From: Deltaproteobacteria bacterium
Lineage (GTDB): Bacteria > Myxococcota_A > UBA796 > GCA-2862545
Assembly (NCBI GenBank): GCA_006226595.1
Contig: SBGP01000030.1
Location: 1-64,000 of the forward strand
DNA: 64,000 bases
Direction: 5' to 3'
Every line of letters begins with the position of its first letter. Position 1 is the first letter of the stretch. The notes under the pieces are model-generated. The model was not told the DNA's origin and did not search any database. It saw only the letters and a list, made by a program, of their open reading frames with translations. The position numbers and the translations under genes are program-made. This document shows, piece after piece, positions 51,751-60,137 of the stretch.

Positions 51751-52577
51751 TCGAGCTCCGCGAAGAACCCGCGCACCGCCTCGGAACCGAAGGCCGGCCA
51801 CAGGTGCCCGTCCGGATGCGAGCAGTAGGTCATCGGCGTGCCTTGCGCGCAGCCGGTCGCCTCGACGCACACCGGCTCCGCATCGACCACCGGCTCCTCG
51901 GCGATCGGTTCGCAGCCCGCCTGTGCAGCGATCTCGTCGCGCAGCGCGAGGCGTCCGGCGCCCATCTCCTCCTGCCCGATGGTCACCCAGCCCGCCGGCG
52001 CGTGTGTGCACTCGGCCGGATCGATGTAGAGCACGGCCCCGCCCGTCGCGATCGCGCGTACCCAGTCCCGCGTGCAGCCCAGGGCGAAGGCAAAGGACCC
52101 GCCCCCCGAGAAGCCCATGGCGAAGGTCCGCGTCTCGTCCACGCACAGCTGCTCGGTCGCCGTGACATGCAGCGCGTCGAGGAATGCGAACTCCTGATCC
52201 ATGCGCGCCGGCCAGGTACTCTCGTCTGCGTTGTAGTCGCGCCAGTTCCCGTCGATCGCGTTCGGAAGCACGAGGATGGCGTCGTCCTCGAACGGCCCGC
52301 GCACGCTGTGTGGCGCATCCTCCATGTCCCAGTACCAGGCGCCGGTCTCGTTGGGATGCAGCGCGAAGACCAGCGGCCAGGCGCGCTCGGTGCTGTAGCC
52401 ATCGGGCAGGCGGACGATGAACTCGCGCTCCAACCCGTCGACGAGCAGGGTCTGCTCGCCCTCTTCGAGACTCGCGGTCGCGGTGCATCCGGGCGAGCCG
52501 TTCGCGAGCGGGTCCTCGACGGTCTCGGCGGTGCCGCAGCCCACGAGCAGGCACAGCGGCAGAAAGCGCAGGGACAT
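51747..52577 (-). CDS. PHB depolymerase/LpqC-like esterase lipoprotein
   Basis: The protein has 276 residues starting at ATG 52577 behind GGAGGACCC, with a lipobox LVGC. The alpha/beta-hydrolase nucleophile elbow is AMGFSGGGSF (GxSxG), the oxyanion strand is PLVFALHPNETG, and the C-terminal His is in SHPDGHLWP. It is related to the esterase at 44627 but is clearly diverged. The stop overlaps the regulator's stop within CTAG. The divergent TetR gene begins 60 bases from its start. Confidence 0.8.
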   Translation of the reverse strand: MSLRFLPLCLLVGCGTAETVEDPLANGSPGCTATASLEEGEQTLLVDGLEREFIVRLPDGYSTERAWPLVFALHPNETGAWYWDMEDAPHSVRGPFEDDAILVLPNAIDGNWRDYNADESTWPARMDQEFAFLDALHVTATEQLCVDETRTFAMGFSGGGSFAFALGCTRDWVRAIATGGAVLYIDPAECTHAPAGWVTIGQEEMGAGRLALRDEIAAQAGCEPIAEEPVVDAEPVCVEATGCAQGTPMTYCSHPDGHLWPAFGSEAVRGFFAELD

Positions 52578-52639
52578 GGGTCCTCCGGGCCCCAGCCTAC
52601 CCGAAGCCTGTCCGCGGCCGCGCTATAGGAGGACCCATG
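52575..52639. repeat. Perfect 12-bp inverted repeat formed by two divergent start regions
   Basis: CATGGGTCCTCC (52575-52586) and GGAGGACCCATG (52628-52639) are perfect inverted copies 41 bases apart. Each arm is the ribosome site plus the start codon of one divergent gene, the esterase to the left and the TetR regulator to the right. The identity may arise from shared initiation sequence, but it also makes a symmetrical site that a dimer could recognise. Confidence 0.6.
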
Positions 52640-53206
52640 GCGGACACCACCCGACGAACCAAGGGCGTACAGCGCGGCCAGCGGAGCCAGCGCGTCGTGG
52701 AGAGCGTGCGGCGGGCCACGCTCTCGGAGCTCGCCCGGGTCGGCTACGCGCAGCTCACCATGGACGGCGTGGCGACCGAGGCCGGCGTCCACCGCACGAC
52801 CCTGTACCGTCGCTGGCCGACGAAGCAGGACCTCGTGGCGTCGCTGCTCGACGATGGGCTCGACCGCTTCACCCACGTGCCGGCGACCGACGATCTGCGC
52901 GCGGACCTGCTCGCCCTCGCACGTCAGCTCGCCACGGACCTCTTCGACCCGGTGGGCCGAGCCCTCGCGGCCGTGCTCGCTTCTCCTGCCCCCGAGCTGC
53001 GCGAGGTCGTCGACCACGGGCGCACCGTGGTGAAGCAGACCTTCGAGGACCGCTTCGCGCGCGCCATCGCCACGGGCGCGCTGCCGGCGAACACCGACAT
53101 CGCCGCGCGCGCACACCTGCTGTTCTTCGGCGTCGTCCACCTCGCGCTGGACGAGGTGCCGCCGGGAGATCCGCGCTACGCGAGGCTCGTCGCGCAGCTT
53201 GCGTGA
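52637..53206 (+). CDS. TetR-family transcriptional regulator
   Basis: The protein has 189 residues behind GGAGG. The N-terminal helix-turn-helix is ATLSELARVGYAQLTMDGVATEAG followed by TTLYRRWPTKQDLV, the canonical TetR pattern; the C-terminal ligand domain is typical in length. It probably represses the esterase at 52577, itself, or the convergent SDR gene. The ligand is unknown. It ends one base before the SDR stop. Confidence 0.88.
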   Translation: MADTTRRTKGVQRGQRSQRVVESVRRATLSELARVGYAQLTMDGVATEAGVHRTTLYRRWPTKQDLVASLLDDGLDRFTHVPATDDLRADLLALARQLATDLFDPVGRALAAVLASPAPELREVVDHGRTVVKQTFEDRFARAIATGALPANTDIAARAHLLFFGVVHLALDEVPPGDPRYARLVAQLA

Positions 53207-54010
53207 TCAGCTGCCGAGCATCTTCTTCATCTGACGCTGGATGAAGCGGATCGACCACTGCGGGGCGATGCGCATCAGCGTGAACAGCGCCAGCGCGTCC
53301 TTGCCCACGAGGATGTGCAGGCGGTCCCGCTCCATGCCGTCGAGGATGATGCGCGCGGCTTCGGGCGCGGGGAGCGGCTTCAGTGAGGAGTTCTCGGGAT
53401 CACCGCCGGGCATGTCGGTGACACCGGAGTTCTCGCTGATGTGCGTGTCCACCGCCCCGGGCATGACCACCGACACAGACACCGAGGTATCCGCGAGCTC
53501 GGCGTACAGGCCCTCGGTGAGCAGCTTCACCGCCGCCTTGGACGCGCCGTACATCGTCTGGCCCGGAAACGGCATGAACCCGCCCATACTCGACACGTTG
53601 ACGATGTGGGCCTCGGGGCGAGCGCTCAGCCACGGCAGGAATGCGCGCAGCATGCGGATCGTGCCGTACAGGTTCACGTCGAGCACGCGCTCGATGGCCT
53701 TGTCGTCCAGCTCCGCGAAGGGCACGAACGGCTGGATGATGCCCGCGTTGTTGATCAGCGCATCCACCGCGCCGTGATGCGCGATGACCGCCTCGGGAAG
53801 CGCATCCACCGTCGCCTTGTCGGTGATGTTGGCCACATGCAGGGACAGGCGATCCCCTGCCCCGAGCAGCGCCGCGGTCTCGTCCAGTGCTTCCTGGTTG
53901 AGGTCGACGGCCGCCACACGCGCGCCGCGTTCGAGCAGCGCGGTGACGAGCGCGCGGCCGATGCCGCTGCCTCCTCCGGTGACGACGACGACCTTGTCCC
54001 TCACGCGCAT
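53207..54010 (-). CDS. Short-chain dehydrogenase/reductase
   Basis: The protein has 267 residues starting at ATG 54010 behind AGGAGG. The Rossmann motif is VVVTGGGSGIGRALV, then NNAG, the catalytic Ser in NVSSMGGF and YGASK (YxxxK). The Asp in AAVDLNQ after beta-2 favours NAD. The C-terminal basic extension (RIAPQWSIRFIQRQMKKMLG) is typical of lipid-related SDRs that associate with membranes. It is the first gene of the lipid-oriented region. Confidence 0.88.
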   Translation of the reverse strand: MRVRDKVVVVTGGGSGIGRALVTALLERGARVAAVDLNQEALDETAALLGAGDRLSLHVANITDKATVDALPEAVIAHHGAVDALINNAGIIQPFVPFAELDDKAIERVLDVNLYGTIRMLRAFLPWLSARPEAHIVNVSSMGGFMPFPGQTMYGASKAAVKLLTEGLYAELADTSVSVSVVMPGAVDTHISENSGVTDMPGGDPENSSLKPLPAPEAARIILDGMERDRLHILVGKDALALFTLMRIAPQWSIRFIQRQMKKMLGS

Positions 54011-54053
54011 GGAGCCTCCTGAGCGTCTCCTCCGTCCTACGCACCGCTCACGC

Positions 54054-54076
54054 AAAGGCAACACTGTGATGCCTTT
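54054..54076. promoter_or_regulatory. Near-perfect 23-base palindrome between SDR and ArsC-like genes
   Basis: Arms AAAGGCA-A-CAC (54054-54064) and GTG-A-TGCCTTT (54066-54076) mirror each other around T54065, with one mismatch in eleven pairs. The site lies 43 bases before the SDR start on one side and 96 bases before ATG 54173 on the other, an ideal place for a shared operator. It is distinctly more A+T-rich than its surroundings. Confidence 0.6.
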
Positions 54077-54172
54077 TGTGGCAGCCCTGCGTCGACGGCT
54101 TGGCGACAGGCCGGTGAACGCACTTGCGTCCGAGGCGGCCGTCGCTATGGAACCCACCCTGGAGGCCCACCG

Positions 54173-54598
54173 ATGACCTTCGACAGCATCCTGTTCCTGT
54201 GCGTGGCGAACTCGGCCCGCAGCCAGATGGCCGAGGCTCTGGCTCGGCATCACTTCGGCGACGCGGTGCGCGTGCAGTCCGCGGGCAGCGCGCCCTCCCG
54301 GGTGAACCCCTACGCCGTACGCGCACTCGCCGAGCTGGGCATCGGCACCGAAGACCTGCACAGCAAGCACGTCGACACCATCGACCCCAGCTCGGTGGAC
54401 CTGGTGATCACGCTGTGCGCCGAGGAGTCGTGTCCCCTGTTCCTCGGCGACGCGGTGCGCGTGAGCTGGGCCATGCCGGACCCGGACCGCAAGCACGAGG
54501 ACCTCGACGACGATGCGCGCCTCGCCCACTTCCGTCACGCGCGCGACGTGATTGCGGGCCGCATCGCGACCCTCGCCGAGGAGCGGGCCGCTCGCTGA
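54173..54598 (+). CDS. Low-molecular-weight phosphatase/ArsC-like arsenate reductase
   Basis: The protein has 141 residues. The P-loop is LFLCVANSARSQMAEAL (CxxNxxRS, with the catalytic Cys), the second cysteine pair is CAEESCPLF as in thioredoxin-linked ArsC, and WAMPDPD carries the acid Asp. Function as an arsenate reductase is likely from the extra cysteines, but no arsR or arsB gene is nearby, so a protein-tyrosine-phosphatase role is possible. It begins a plus-strand unit with the acyltransferase 13 bases downstream. Confidence 0.85.
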   Translation: MTFDSILFLCVANSARSQMAEALARHHFGDAVRVQSAGSAPSRVNPYAVRALAELGIGTEDLHSKHVDTIDPSSVDLVITLCAEESCPLFLGDAVRVSWAMPDPDRKHEDLDDDARLAHFRHARDVIAGRIATLAEERAAR

Positions 54599-54611
54599 TC
54601 TCGCCGGGGCT

Positions 54612-55799
54612 ATGCTCCCGACGATGGATGCGCCTGTTCACATCGAGCCCACCGCGGCGAACCTGGTGGCCGTCACCCGGCGAGTAGAGCGGGTGCGCCC
54701 CTTGTTCAGGGCCGGGCTGTGGCCCTTCGTGCGCCTCGACGTCGAGGGGGTCGAGAACCTGCCCGCGAACGGGCCCGTCATCCTGCTCGCGAACCACGCG
54801 AACATGCTCGACCCCATCCTGCTGTCCACGGTCACCCCGCGACCCATCCAGTGGATGGGCACCGAGACCCTGCAGCGAACCCGGGTGCTCGGTCCCCTGC
54901 TCAAGGCCGCGGGCACCATCCCCACCAAGCGCTTTCGCCGCAACCTGCAGGCCGCGCGCCTCGCGAAGGCCTGGTGCAAGCAGGGCGCAGTGGTCGGCGT
55001 GTTTCCCGAGGGCGAGCGCAGCTGGTGCGGGCGCGTGCAGGAGCTGCGACCCGGCATCGCCACGCTGGTGCGCATAGTCGGCGCGCCAGTCGTGTTTGCC
55101 CAGGTCCAGAACAGCTACCGACACTGGCCCCGCTGGACGACCTTCCCGCGCAATGGACGCATCGTCGTCCGCTACTCCGAGCCCGTGCACTTCGCGCGCG
55201 ACGCGGCACCCGAGCACATCCTCGCCACCATCCGCGACGCGCTGGACGTCGACCCGCGGGCCCGCGAAGACCTGCCCACGCGCGGCCTTCGCCTGGCTCA
55301 GGGCCTGTCGAACCTGGTGTTCGTATGTCCGGCCTGCGATGAGGAGGAGTGCGTCGACGAGCAGTGGAACACGCTGCGCTGCCGCCGGTGCGGCGCGTCC
55401 TGGCACGTGGACGCCGCGAGTCGCCTTTGGCCCGCGACCGGTGGCGAAGCGATCGCGCTCGAGCAGTGCATGGACGCGACCGAGGCCCGCTTCGATCGCC
55501 TGTGGAACGCGCGCGCGGACGATCCGGGCCCAGTGTTCACCGCCGACGGGGTCACGCTCCAGGCAGAGGATGGACGCCGCGAGCGCGGCGAGCTCGCGCT
55601 GTTTCCCGACCGACTCGCCCTGCGCCGCGAGGGCGAGGAGCCGTGGAGCCTCGCCCTTGGTGAGGTCGAGAACCTCAACGTCGAGTTCCAGCGCATGCTC
55701 GAGGTCCACACCGCGACCGCGAGCTTCAAGGCCGAGCTGCGCATGGGATCGGCGTGGAAGTGGCCATGGGCCGCCCGCTGGTGGGCTCAGCGGGGGTAG
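54612..55799 (+). CDS. PlsC-type acyltransferase with C-terminal zinc ribbon
   Basis: The protein has about 395 residues from ATG 54612 (alternative 54624). The acyltransferase domain (about 30-235) has NHANMLD (HX4D), and FPEGERS, as in 1-acylglycerol-3-phosphate acyltransferases. After residue 235 comes a treble-clef or zinc-ribbon-like CPAC...CRRCGASWHVD, then a beta-rich extension ending WAARWWAQRG. The extra module is not part of ordinary PlsC enzymes and may bind lipid, membrane or a partner. It overlaps the convergent sulfotransferase gene by 13 bases. Confidence 0.85.
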   Translation: MLPTMDAPVHIEPTAANLVAVTRRVERVRPLFRAGLWPFVRLDVEGVENLPANGPVILLANHANMLDPILLSTVTPRPIQWMGTETLQRTRVLGPLLKAAGTIPTKRFRRNLQAARLAKAWCKQGAVVGVFPEGERSWCGRVQELRPGIATLVRIVGAPVVFAQVQNSYRHWPRWTTFPRNGRIVVRYSEPVHFARDAAPEHILATIRDALDVDPRAREDLPTRGLRLAQGLSNLVFVCPACDEEECVDEQWNTLRCRRCGASWHVDAASRLWPATGGEAIALEQCMDATEARFDRLWNARADDPGPVFTADGVTLQAEDGRRERGELALFPDRLALRREGEEPWSLALGEVENLNVEFQRMLEVHTATASFKAELRMGSAWKWPWAARWWAQRG

Positions 55800-56884
55800 C
55801 CCCACGCGTCGAAGCACGGGTCCGCGGCCTGCTGAACTCGCGCCTTCGTCGCCTCGTCGAGAGGCTCGAAGCGGTTGGCGCGGTACGGTCCGAGCTCGTC
55901 CAGGTACGCGCGAAACAGCGGCTCTCGGGCCTCGAAGCGACCGAGGTCGAGCTGCGCATAGATGCGCGCGAGCTGGTTCATCGGGTCGGCGACGAGCTGC
56001 TCGTAGCCGAGCTCGACGAGCTGCCCCTCGGGAATGAGCTCCCGGTCGGCGAACCACGCCTCGTGCATCTGCCGGTACTGCCGGAGGATGGTCGCATCGA
56101 CGTTCGGGTCACGGTCCTGGAGCGTCCAGAACCAGTCCACCGTGTCGTAGAGGTGCCGGGTCGATGCGAACACCCGGTACGGGTCCCGGTGGATGTGGAT
56201 GAAGCGCGCATCCGGGAACAGCTCGAGCAGCAGCCGCACCCGAGCGGTGTGCGCCGGCGACTTGAGCAGGAGCGGCGTGCCGCCGTGCACCGTGAGCCGC
56301 CGCATGAACTCGACCATCGCGGTGGCGAAGGCGTCGCGCTCGGGCTCGGTGCAGTCGTGGAGCGTGAGGAAGCGCTCGTAGTGCGCCAGCCGATCGGGGA
56401 ACGAGCGCCCGAGGTACGGCGTACACCCCGAGAGGATGCCGATCGCGTACTCGTCCTCCTCGGGGGTGTGAAAGCCCATCGGCACGTCGTCCTGGACGCG
56501 CTTGTTCGGGATCAGCGCGCGGAACGCCCGCGAGCTGAAAGCCTCGGTGGACAGGAAGGTGCGCGGATTGACGACCTGGAACGCGTTCGGAGCGGTGAGC
56601 TCCGGGTCGTGGGCGAGCAGGTGATAGAGCCAGGTGGTGCCGCTCCGCCAGTGGCCGAGGATGAACACGGGACGCTCGATCGCGACGTGGTCGTAGTCCG
56701 AGCCGAGCCTGATTCGCTCGAAGCGCGTGAGCGCCGAGTTGTAGGTCGCGAGCACGGTGAGCAGGGCAACCCGATGCGCGTAGGTCGCGGAGGGGCGGTT
56801 GTCGCGCAGCAGGCGCGCCCACTGGGACAGCGTCACCCCCGACAGCCAGTTCATGTCGGTACGCCAGCGGTACTTCACGGTCAT
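55787..56884 (-). CDS. PAPS-dependent sulfotransferase
   Basis: The protein has 365 residues. The 5'-phosphosulfate loop is VFILGHWRSGTTWLYHLLAHD and the 3'-phosphate site is FIHIHRDPYRVFAS, both intact, as in the Sulfotransferase_3 group that sulfates lipids, glycans and small molecules. It is the last of five genes in a minus-strand operon, and its ATG overlaps the stop of the epimerase-like gene by 4 bases (ATGA). The acceptor is unknown; the neighbouring acyltransferases and hydroxylases suggest a hydroxylated lipid. Confidence 0.88.
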   Translation of the reverse strand: MTVKYRWRTDMNWLSGVTLSQWARLLRDNRPSATYAHRVALLTVLATYNSALTRFERIRLGSDYDHVAIERPVFILGHWRSGTTWLYHLLAHDPELTAPNAFQVVNPRTFLSTEAFSSRAFRALIPNKRVQDDVPMGFHTPEEDEYAIGILSGCTPYLGRSFPDRLAHYERFLTLHDCTEPERDAFATAMVEFMRRLTVHGGTPLLLKSPAHTARVRLLLELFPDARFIHIHRDPYRVFASTRHLYDTVDWFWTLQDRDPNVDATILRQYRQMHEAWFADRELIPEGQLVELGYEQLVADPMNQLARIYAQLDLGRFEAREPLFRAYLDELGPYRANRFEPLDEATKARVQQAADPCFDAWGYPR

Positions 56885-57795
56885 CGCTGCCCCGCGTACC
56901 AGTCGCGCGCGCCCTCGACCACCGCCCGACGAGGGGTGAACGCGAGCTCTGGCAGCCACCTGGCGAGGCGGTGACTCGCGAAGCTCTGGTCGGTCGCGAC
57001 CAGTCGCAAGCGGATCGACGACAGGGACGAGGCGGTGGTCTCGGGATCGATGCGCAGCAGCATCTCTCTCGCGCGCACCGGCGCCATCAGCATCCACAGG
57101 GGTAGCGAGCGCGTCGGGGGGGAGCCTCCCAGCACCTCGCAGAGCTCGGTCGCGAAGGTGCGGAAGGACACGGGGTCTCCGTCGGTGACGTGGAACACGG
57201 ACTCGCCCTCCGGAAGCGCGCGTTCGGTCGCGAGATGGAGCACCGCGGCGAGGTCGTCGACGCCCACCAGCGACAGCATCGCTTGGCCCCCGCCCACCCA
57301 CACGGGAGAGCGCCGCACCGCACCGTGGATGCGCGGCACCACATGGTGATCGCCGCGCCCGACGACGAAGCGCGTGCGCAGGACGACACCCTCGACCCCA
57401 CCTTCGCGGCGGGCGGCGAGCACCAGCCGCTCGGCCTCGGCCTTGGACCTGGAGTAGGGCGTGTCCGGTGAGACCGGCGTGTGCTCGTCGGCGTTGCGGT
57501 GCGCGCCATGCCCGTACACCCCCACGGTCGAGAGCAGCACCACTCGTCGCACGGCCCGAGAGCGGGCCGCGGCGAGCACGATGCGCGTGCCGTCGACGTT
57601 CACCGCGAAGCCGGCTCCCTGATCCACCACGCGCTGCGCAAGGTGCACGATGGCGCGACAGCCCTCGGCCTGTGCCGCCACTGCCTCGAGGTCACGTACG
57701 TCCCCTTCGAGCGCACGCCAGGACTCGCCGCTCGCGTCGAGGTGCCGCCCGAGGGCCTGGCCGACGAAGCCCCGCGCACCGGTGACGAGGATCAT
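56881..57795 (-). CDS. NAD-dependent epimerase/3beta-HSD-like dehydrogenase
   Basis: The protein has 304 residues. MILVTGARGFVGQALGRHL is an extended-SDR Rossmann motif, and YSRSKAEAERLVL carries YxxxK. Substrates of this group are nucleotide sugars or, in the 3beta-HSD/NSDHL branch, sterols and hydroxylated lipids. The long helical C-terminus (LPLWMLMAPVRAREMLLRI) favours the lipid branch. It overlaps the acyltransferase and sulfotransferase genes by 4 bases each. Confidence 0.85.
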   Translation of the reverse strand: MILVTGARGFVGQALGRHLDASGESWRALEGDVRDLEAVAAQAEGCRAIVHLAQRVVDQGAGFAVNVDGTRIVLAAARSRAVRRVVLLSTVGVYGHGAHRNADEHTPVSPDTPYSRSKAEAERLVLAARREGGVEGVVLRTRFVVGRGDHHVVPRIHGAVRRSPVWVGGGQAMLSLVGVDDLAAVLHLATERALPEGESVFHVTDGDPVSFRTFATELCEVLGGSPPTRSLPLWMLMAPVRAREMLLRIDPETTASSLSSIRLRLVATDQSFASHRLARWLPELAFTPRRAVVEGARDWYAGQR

Positions 57796-58370
57796 CGCGG
57801 CTCCAGGGCCGACACGGCCGCGTGCAGGGCTTCGGTGAGCGCCTCGGCATCGCCGCTCGCCTCGAGCGGCCGTCCCACGAACAGCGACACCCGCCGCTCG
57901 CGTGGCTCGCCGGTGCCGTGGAGAAACACGGGAAGCACGGGCACACCCGCCGCGAGCGCGACCTCGGCGGGCCAGGTGCTGAACACGTCGAGGCGCGGCC
58001 GCCGGCCCATCTCCGGGTACACGAGCAACACCCGTCCGCGAGCGAGCAGCGCGGTGCAGTCGGCGACGTACTGCGCGTGATCGTCGACCCTGAGCACGTT
58101 CGCGAAGGCCATGAGCGCGCGCCGGCGACGGTTCTTGAACAGGCGGGGCTTGCCTCCGCACACCACCAGCGACGGGCGGATCGCCGCGGTCAGGTACACG
58201 GAGTCGGCGAAGCTCGCATGGTTGCACGCGACGATGGCGGGGCCCCCGGTGGGCAGGCGCTCGGCACCGTGGATGGTGAGCGCCCCCGAGGCCCTCAGCG
58301 CCGGCGCGAGCAGCGCGCGGGCCGTCCGATTGAGCAGGCGCGGCAACCGGCGGTCGACGCCGTCGATCAT
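57792..58370 (-). CDS. PlsC-type acyltransferase
   Basis: The protein has 192 residues. NHASFADS supplies the HX4D motif and LVYPEMGRRPR takes the place of FPEGTRS, so the acyltransferase core is recognisable but its substrate motif differs from true PlsC. It lacks long membrane helices. It overlaps both neighbours by 4 bases (amidohydrolase upstream, epimerase downstream). It probably transfers an acyl chain onto the lipid made by this operon. Confidence 0.82.
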   Translation of the reverse strand: MIDGVDRRLPRLLNRTARALLAPALRASGALTIHGAERLPTGGPAIVACNHASFADSVYLTAAIRPSLVVCGGKPRLFKNRRRRALMAFANVLRVDDHAQYVADCTALLARGRVLLVYPEMGRRPRLDVFSTWPAEVALAAGVPVLPVFLHGTGEPRERRVSLFVGRPLEASGDAEALTEALHAAVSALEPR

Positions 58371-59299
58371 GCCAGCGCGTCCTCGGCGAAGCGGGCCCCG
58401 TTGTCGTGCAGCAGCGCGGGGGCGAGGGTCGACGCCCCGGCGCGGTCGAGCGCACCGAGCAAGAGCCGCAGGTTCAGGGGGTACGCGTACGGCGGGCTGT
58501 CGTTGCCCCAGAAGAGCTTGTTCCAGTTCACCGCTACGCCGGCGAGCAGCCGCTGAAGCGCGAAGATGCCCGTGCCCGAGAGGTCCGCCCACACGTGCTC
58601 GTGCTGGCTGATCATCTGGGCGGCCGCCTCGAAGCCGATGGCGCCGCCCGCGTGGCACAGAATGACGCGCAGATCGGGAAACTCGCGGCAGGGCTTGTCG
58701 AAGAACAGCGGATCCGCGTGGGTCGAGCTCATGTAGGCGCCGGCCGCGGCTTCCTCTTCCTTGTGCCGGGCGGTGAAGAAGCCCGTGTGCACCATGGCCG
58801 CGAGCCGCAGCTCGCTCATCGCCGCCCAGAACGGCACCAGGCTCGGGTCATCGGCACGCCAGCCGGTGACCGGGAGCAGCTTGATCACGCGATGCCCGCG
58901 GTCGGCCGCTGCCTGCAGCTGCGCGAGCGCCTCGGGATGGCGCGGATCGACGAACTGACTTGCCCAGAACCGACCGGGATGCGTCCTGGCCACCTCGGCG
59001 AGTGCGGCATTGCCCTGGAGCGAGGTCGCCTCGTCTGGCGCGGACTGGAGGAGCGCCGTGCGGATGTTGAGCTGGTCCATCGCCAGCAGCTGGTAGCGCT
59101 CGATACCCGGGTACGCGGGCAGGATCTGGTGCATGTCGAGCATCGCCGGCGGCAGTCCCTGCAGCGATGCCATCGCTCCGAGGAAGAACGCCGGATTGCG
59201 CAGGTCGGCCGGATCCGGCGGATGCCCACACCGCGGACACGGCGCCGAGGGGTCCGCGAGGAGGTGTCGGCAGTAGACGTAGGCGCACTGCGCGATCAC
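58367..59299 (-). CDS. Amidohydrolase-2-family protein with N-terminal zinc-binding motif
   Basis: The protein has 310 residues starting at GTG 59299, which overlaps the stop of the upstream gene (GTGA). Residues 4-26 contain C-x4-C...CPRCGHP, a small zinc site. The rest is a TIM-barrel of the amidohydrolase 2/metal-dependent decarboxylase type: MVHTGFF, VILCHAGGAIG and LFWGNDSPP. The usual N-terminal HxH is missing or replaced by MHQI (residues 44-48), so it may be a non-canonical hydrolase or decarboxylase. Confidence 0.75.
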   Translation of the reverse strand: MIAQCAYVYCRHLLADPSAPCPRCGHPPDPADLRNPAFFLGAMASLQGLPPAMLDMHQILPAYPGIERYQLLAMDQLNIRTALLQSAPDEATSLQGNAALAEVARTHPGRFWASQFVDPRHPEALAQLQAAADRGHRVIKLLPVTGWRADDPSLVPFWAAMSELRLAAMVHTGFFTARHKEEEAAAGAYMSSTHADPLFFDKPCREFPDLRVILCHAGGAIGFEAAAQMISQHEHVWADLSGTGIFALQRLLAGVAVNWNKLFWGNDSPPYAYPLNLRLLLGALDRAGASTLAPALLHDNGARFAEDALA

Positions 59300-59892
59300 G
59301 CGTTCTCCTTCATGCGCTTGCGCATCCGCGCCATCACCGCTTCGGGCACCACACTCCACGTGCCGGTGAGCGTGCCGATCGACCGCCCGTGCTGCAAGTA
59401 GTGCCCGGTGTAGCGCATCTGCGTGAGCCGCTCGCGCTTCATACGCACGTCCTCGACCAGACCGAGCCCGAACACGGGGGCCTCGAGCTCGGCGAAGGAG
59501 TCGAAGTGCGCGTGCAGGTCCTGGATGAAGAAGGCGTACCCCTCGAGCGGTACGCCGTAGAACCGGTGTGCCACCGCGAGCCCGCACTGGCGGCCCGCCT
59601 CGATGAGCGCGAGCCCGGGCACGTGGTCTACCGGGTGCTCGAAGAAGTACGGATGGTCCGGCGGGAAACCCAACTGCGCGGCGTACACGTGGGCGCGACC
59701 GACCACGGCCTCGACCCGGCGGAGGAACACGTTGGCTTCCCGGTGCTTGTGGACCAGGCGCTTGTCGACCGTCGGCCGGGCCCCGCGGGCGGCCTCGGCG
59801 GACCATGCGTCGTGCACGGGCAACCAACGGTCGAGAGGAGACGTCATCACAGGCTCGGCGGGAAGGCGCGGGTGGGTCGAGAGCGAGGTCAC
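59296..59892 (-). CDS. AfsA-type hotdog-domain protein
   Basis: The protein has 198 residues. I chose GTG 59892 because GGAG lies seven bases upstream; ATG 59847 is the alternative. LVHKHREANVFL, YAAQLGFPPDHPYFFEHPVDH, LALIEAGRQCGLAVAHRFYG and VPL match the AfsA (A-factor biosynthesis) hotdog signature, including the 'E..RQ' and 'AHR.YGVPL' blocks. AfsA enzymes join a beta-ketoacyl-ACP to dihydroxyacetone phosphate in gamma-butyrolactone synthesis. Only one repeat is present, while streptomycete AfsA has two. It is the first gene of the five-gene operon. Confidence 0.8.
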   Translation of the reverse strand: MTSLSTHPRLPAEPVMTSPLDRWLPVHDAWSAEAARGARPTVDKRLVHKHREANVFLRRVEAVVGRAHVYAAQLGFPPDHPYFFEHPVDHVPGLALIEAGRQCGLAVAHRFYGVPLEGYAFFIQDLHAHFDSFAELEAPVFGLGLVEDVRMKRERLTQMRYTGHYLQHGRSIGTLTGTWSVVPEAVMARMRKRMKENA

Positions 59893-60137
59893 GGTAGCAC
59901 TCCGGATGCAGCGTTTCCCAGGGAGTTGCAGGATGGGTGCCAGCGGGCCGTCGGCCGCGCGGTTCGCGTGGGAGGATCGGTCCCGACCACGGTGCCTCGC
60001 CCGTGTGCGGCGGTCCCGCCCTCGCTCGCATGGAGGCCAACCGTCACCGATCGTTTCCGACCGTCCACGATCCGGGACACCTGAAATCGCCGAAAACCCG
60101 CGCGCCGAGCGCATTGCCGCCGTGCTACCATCCGCCC

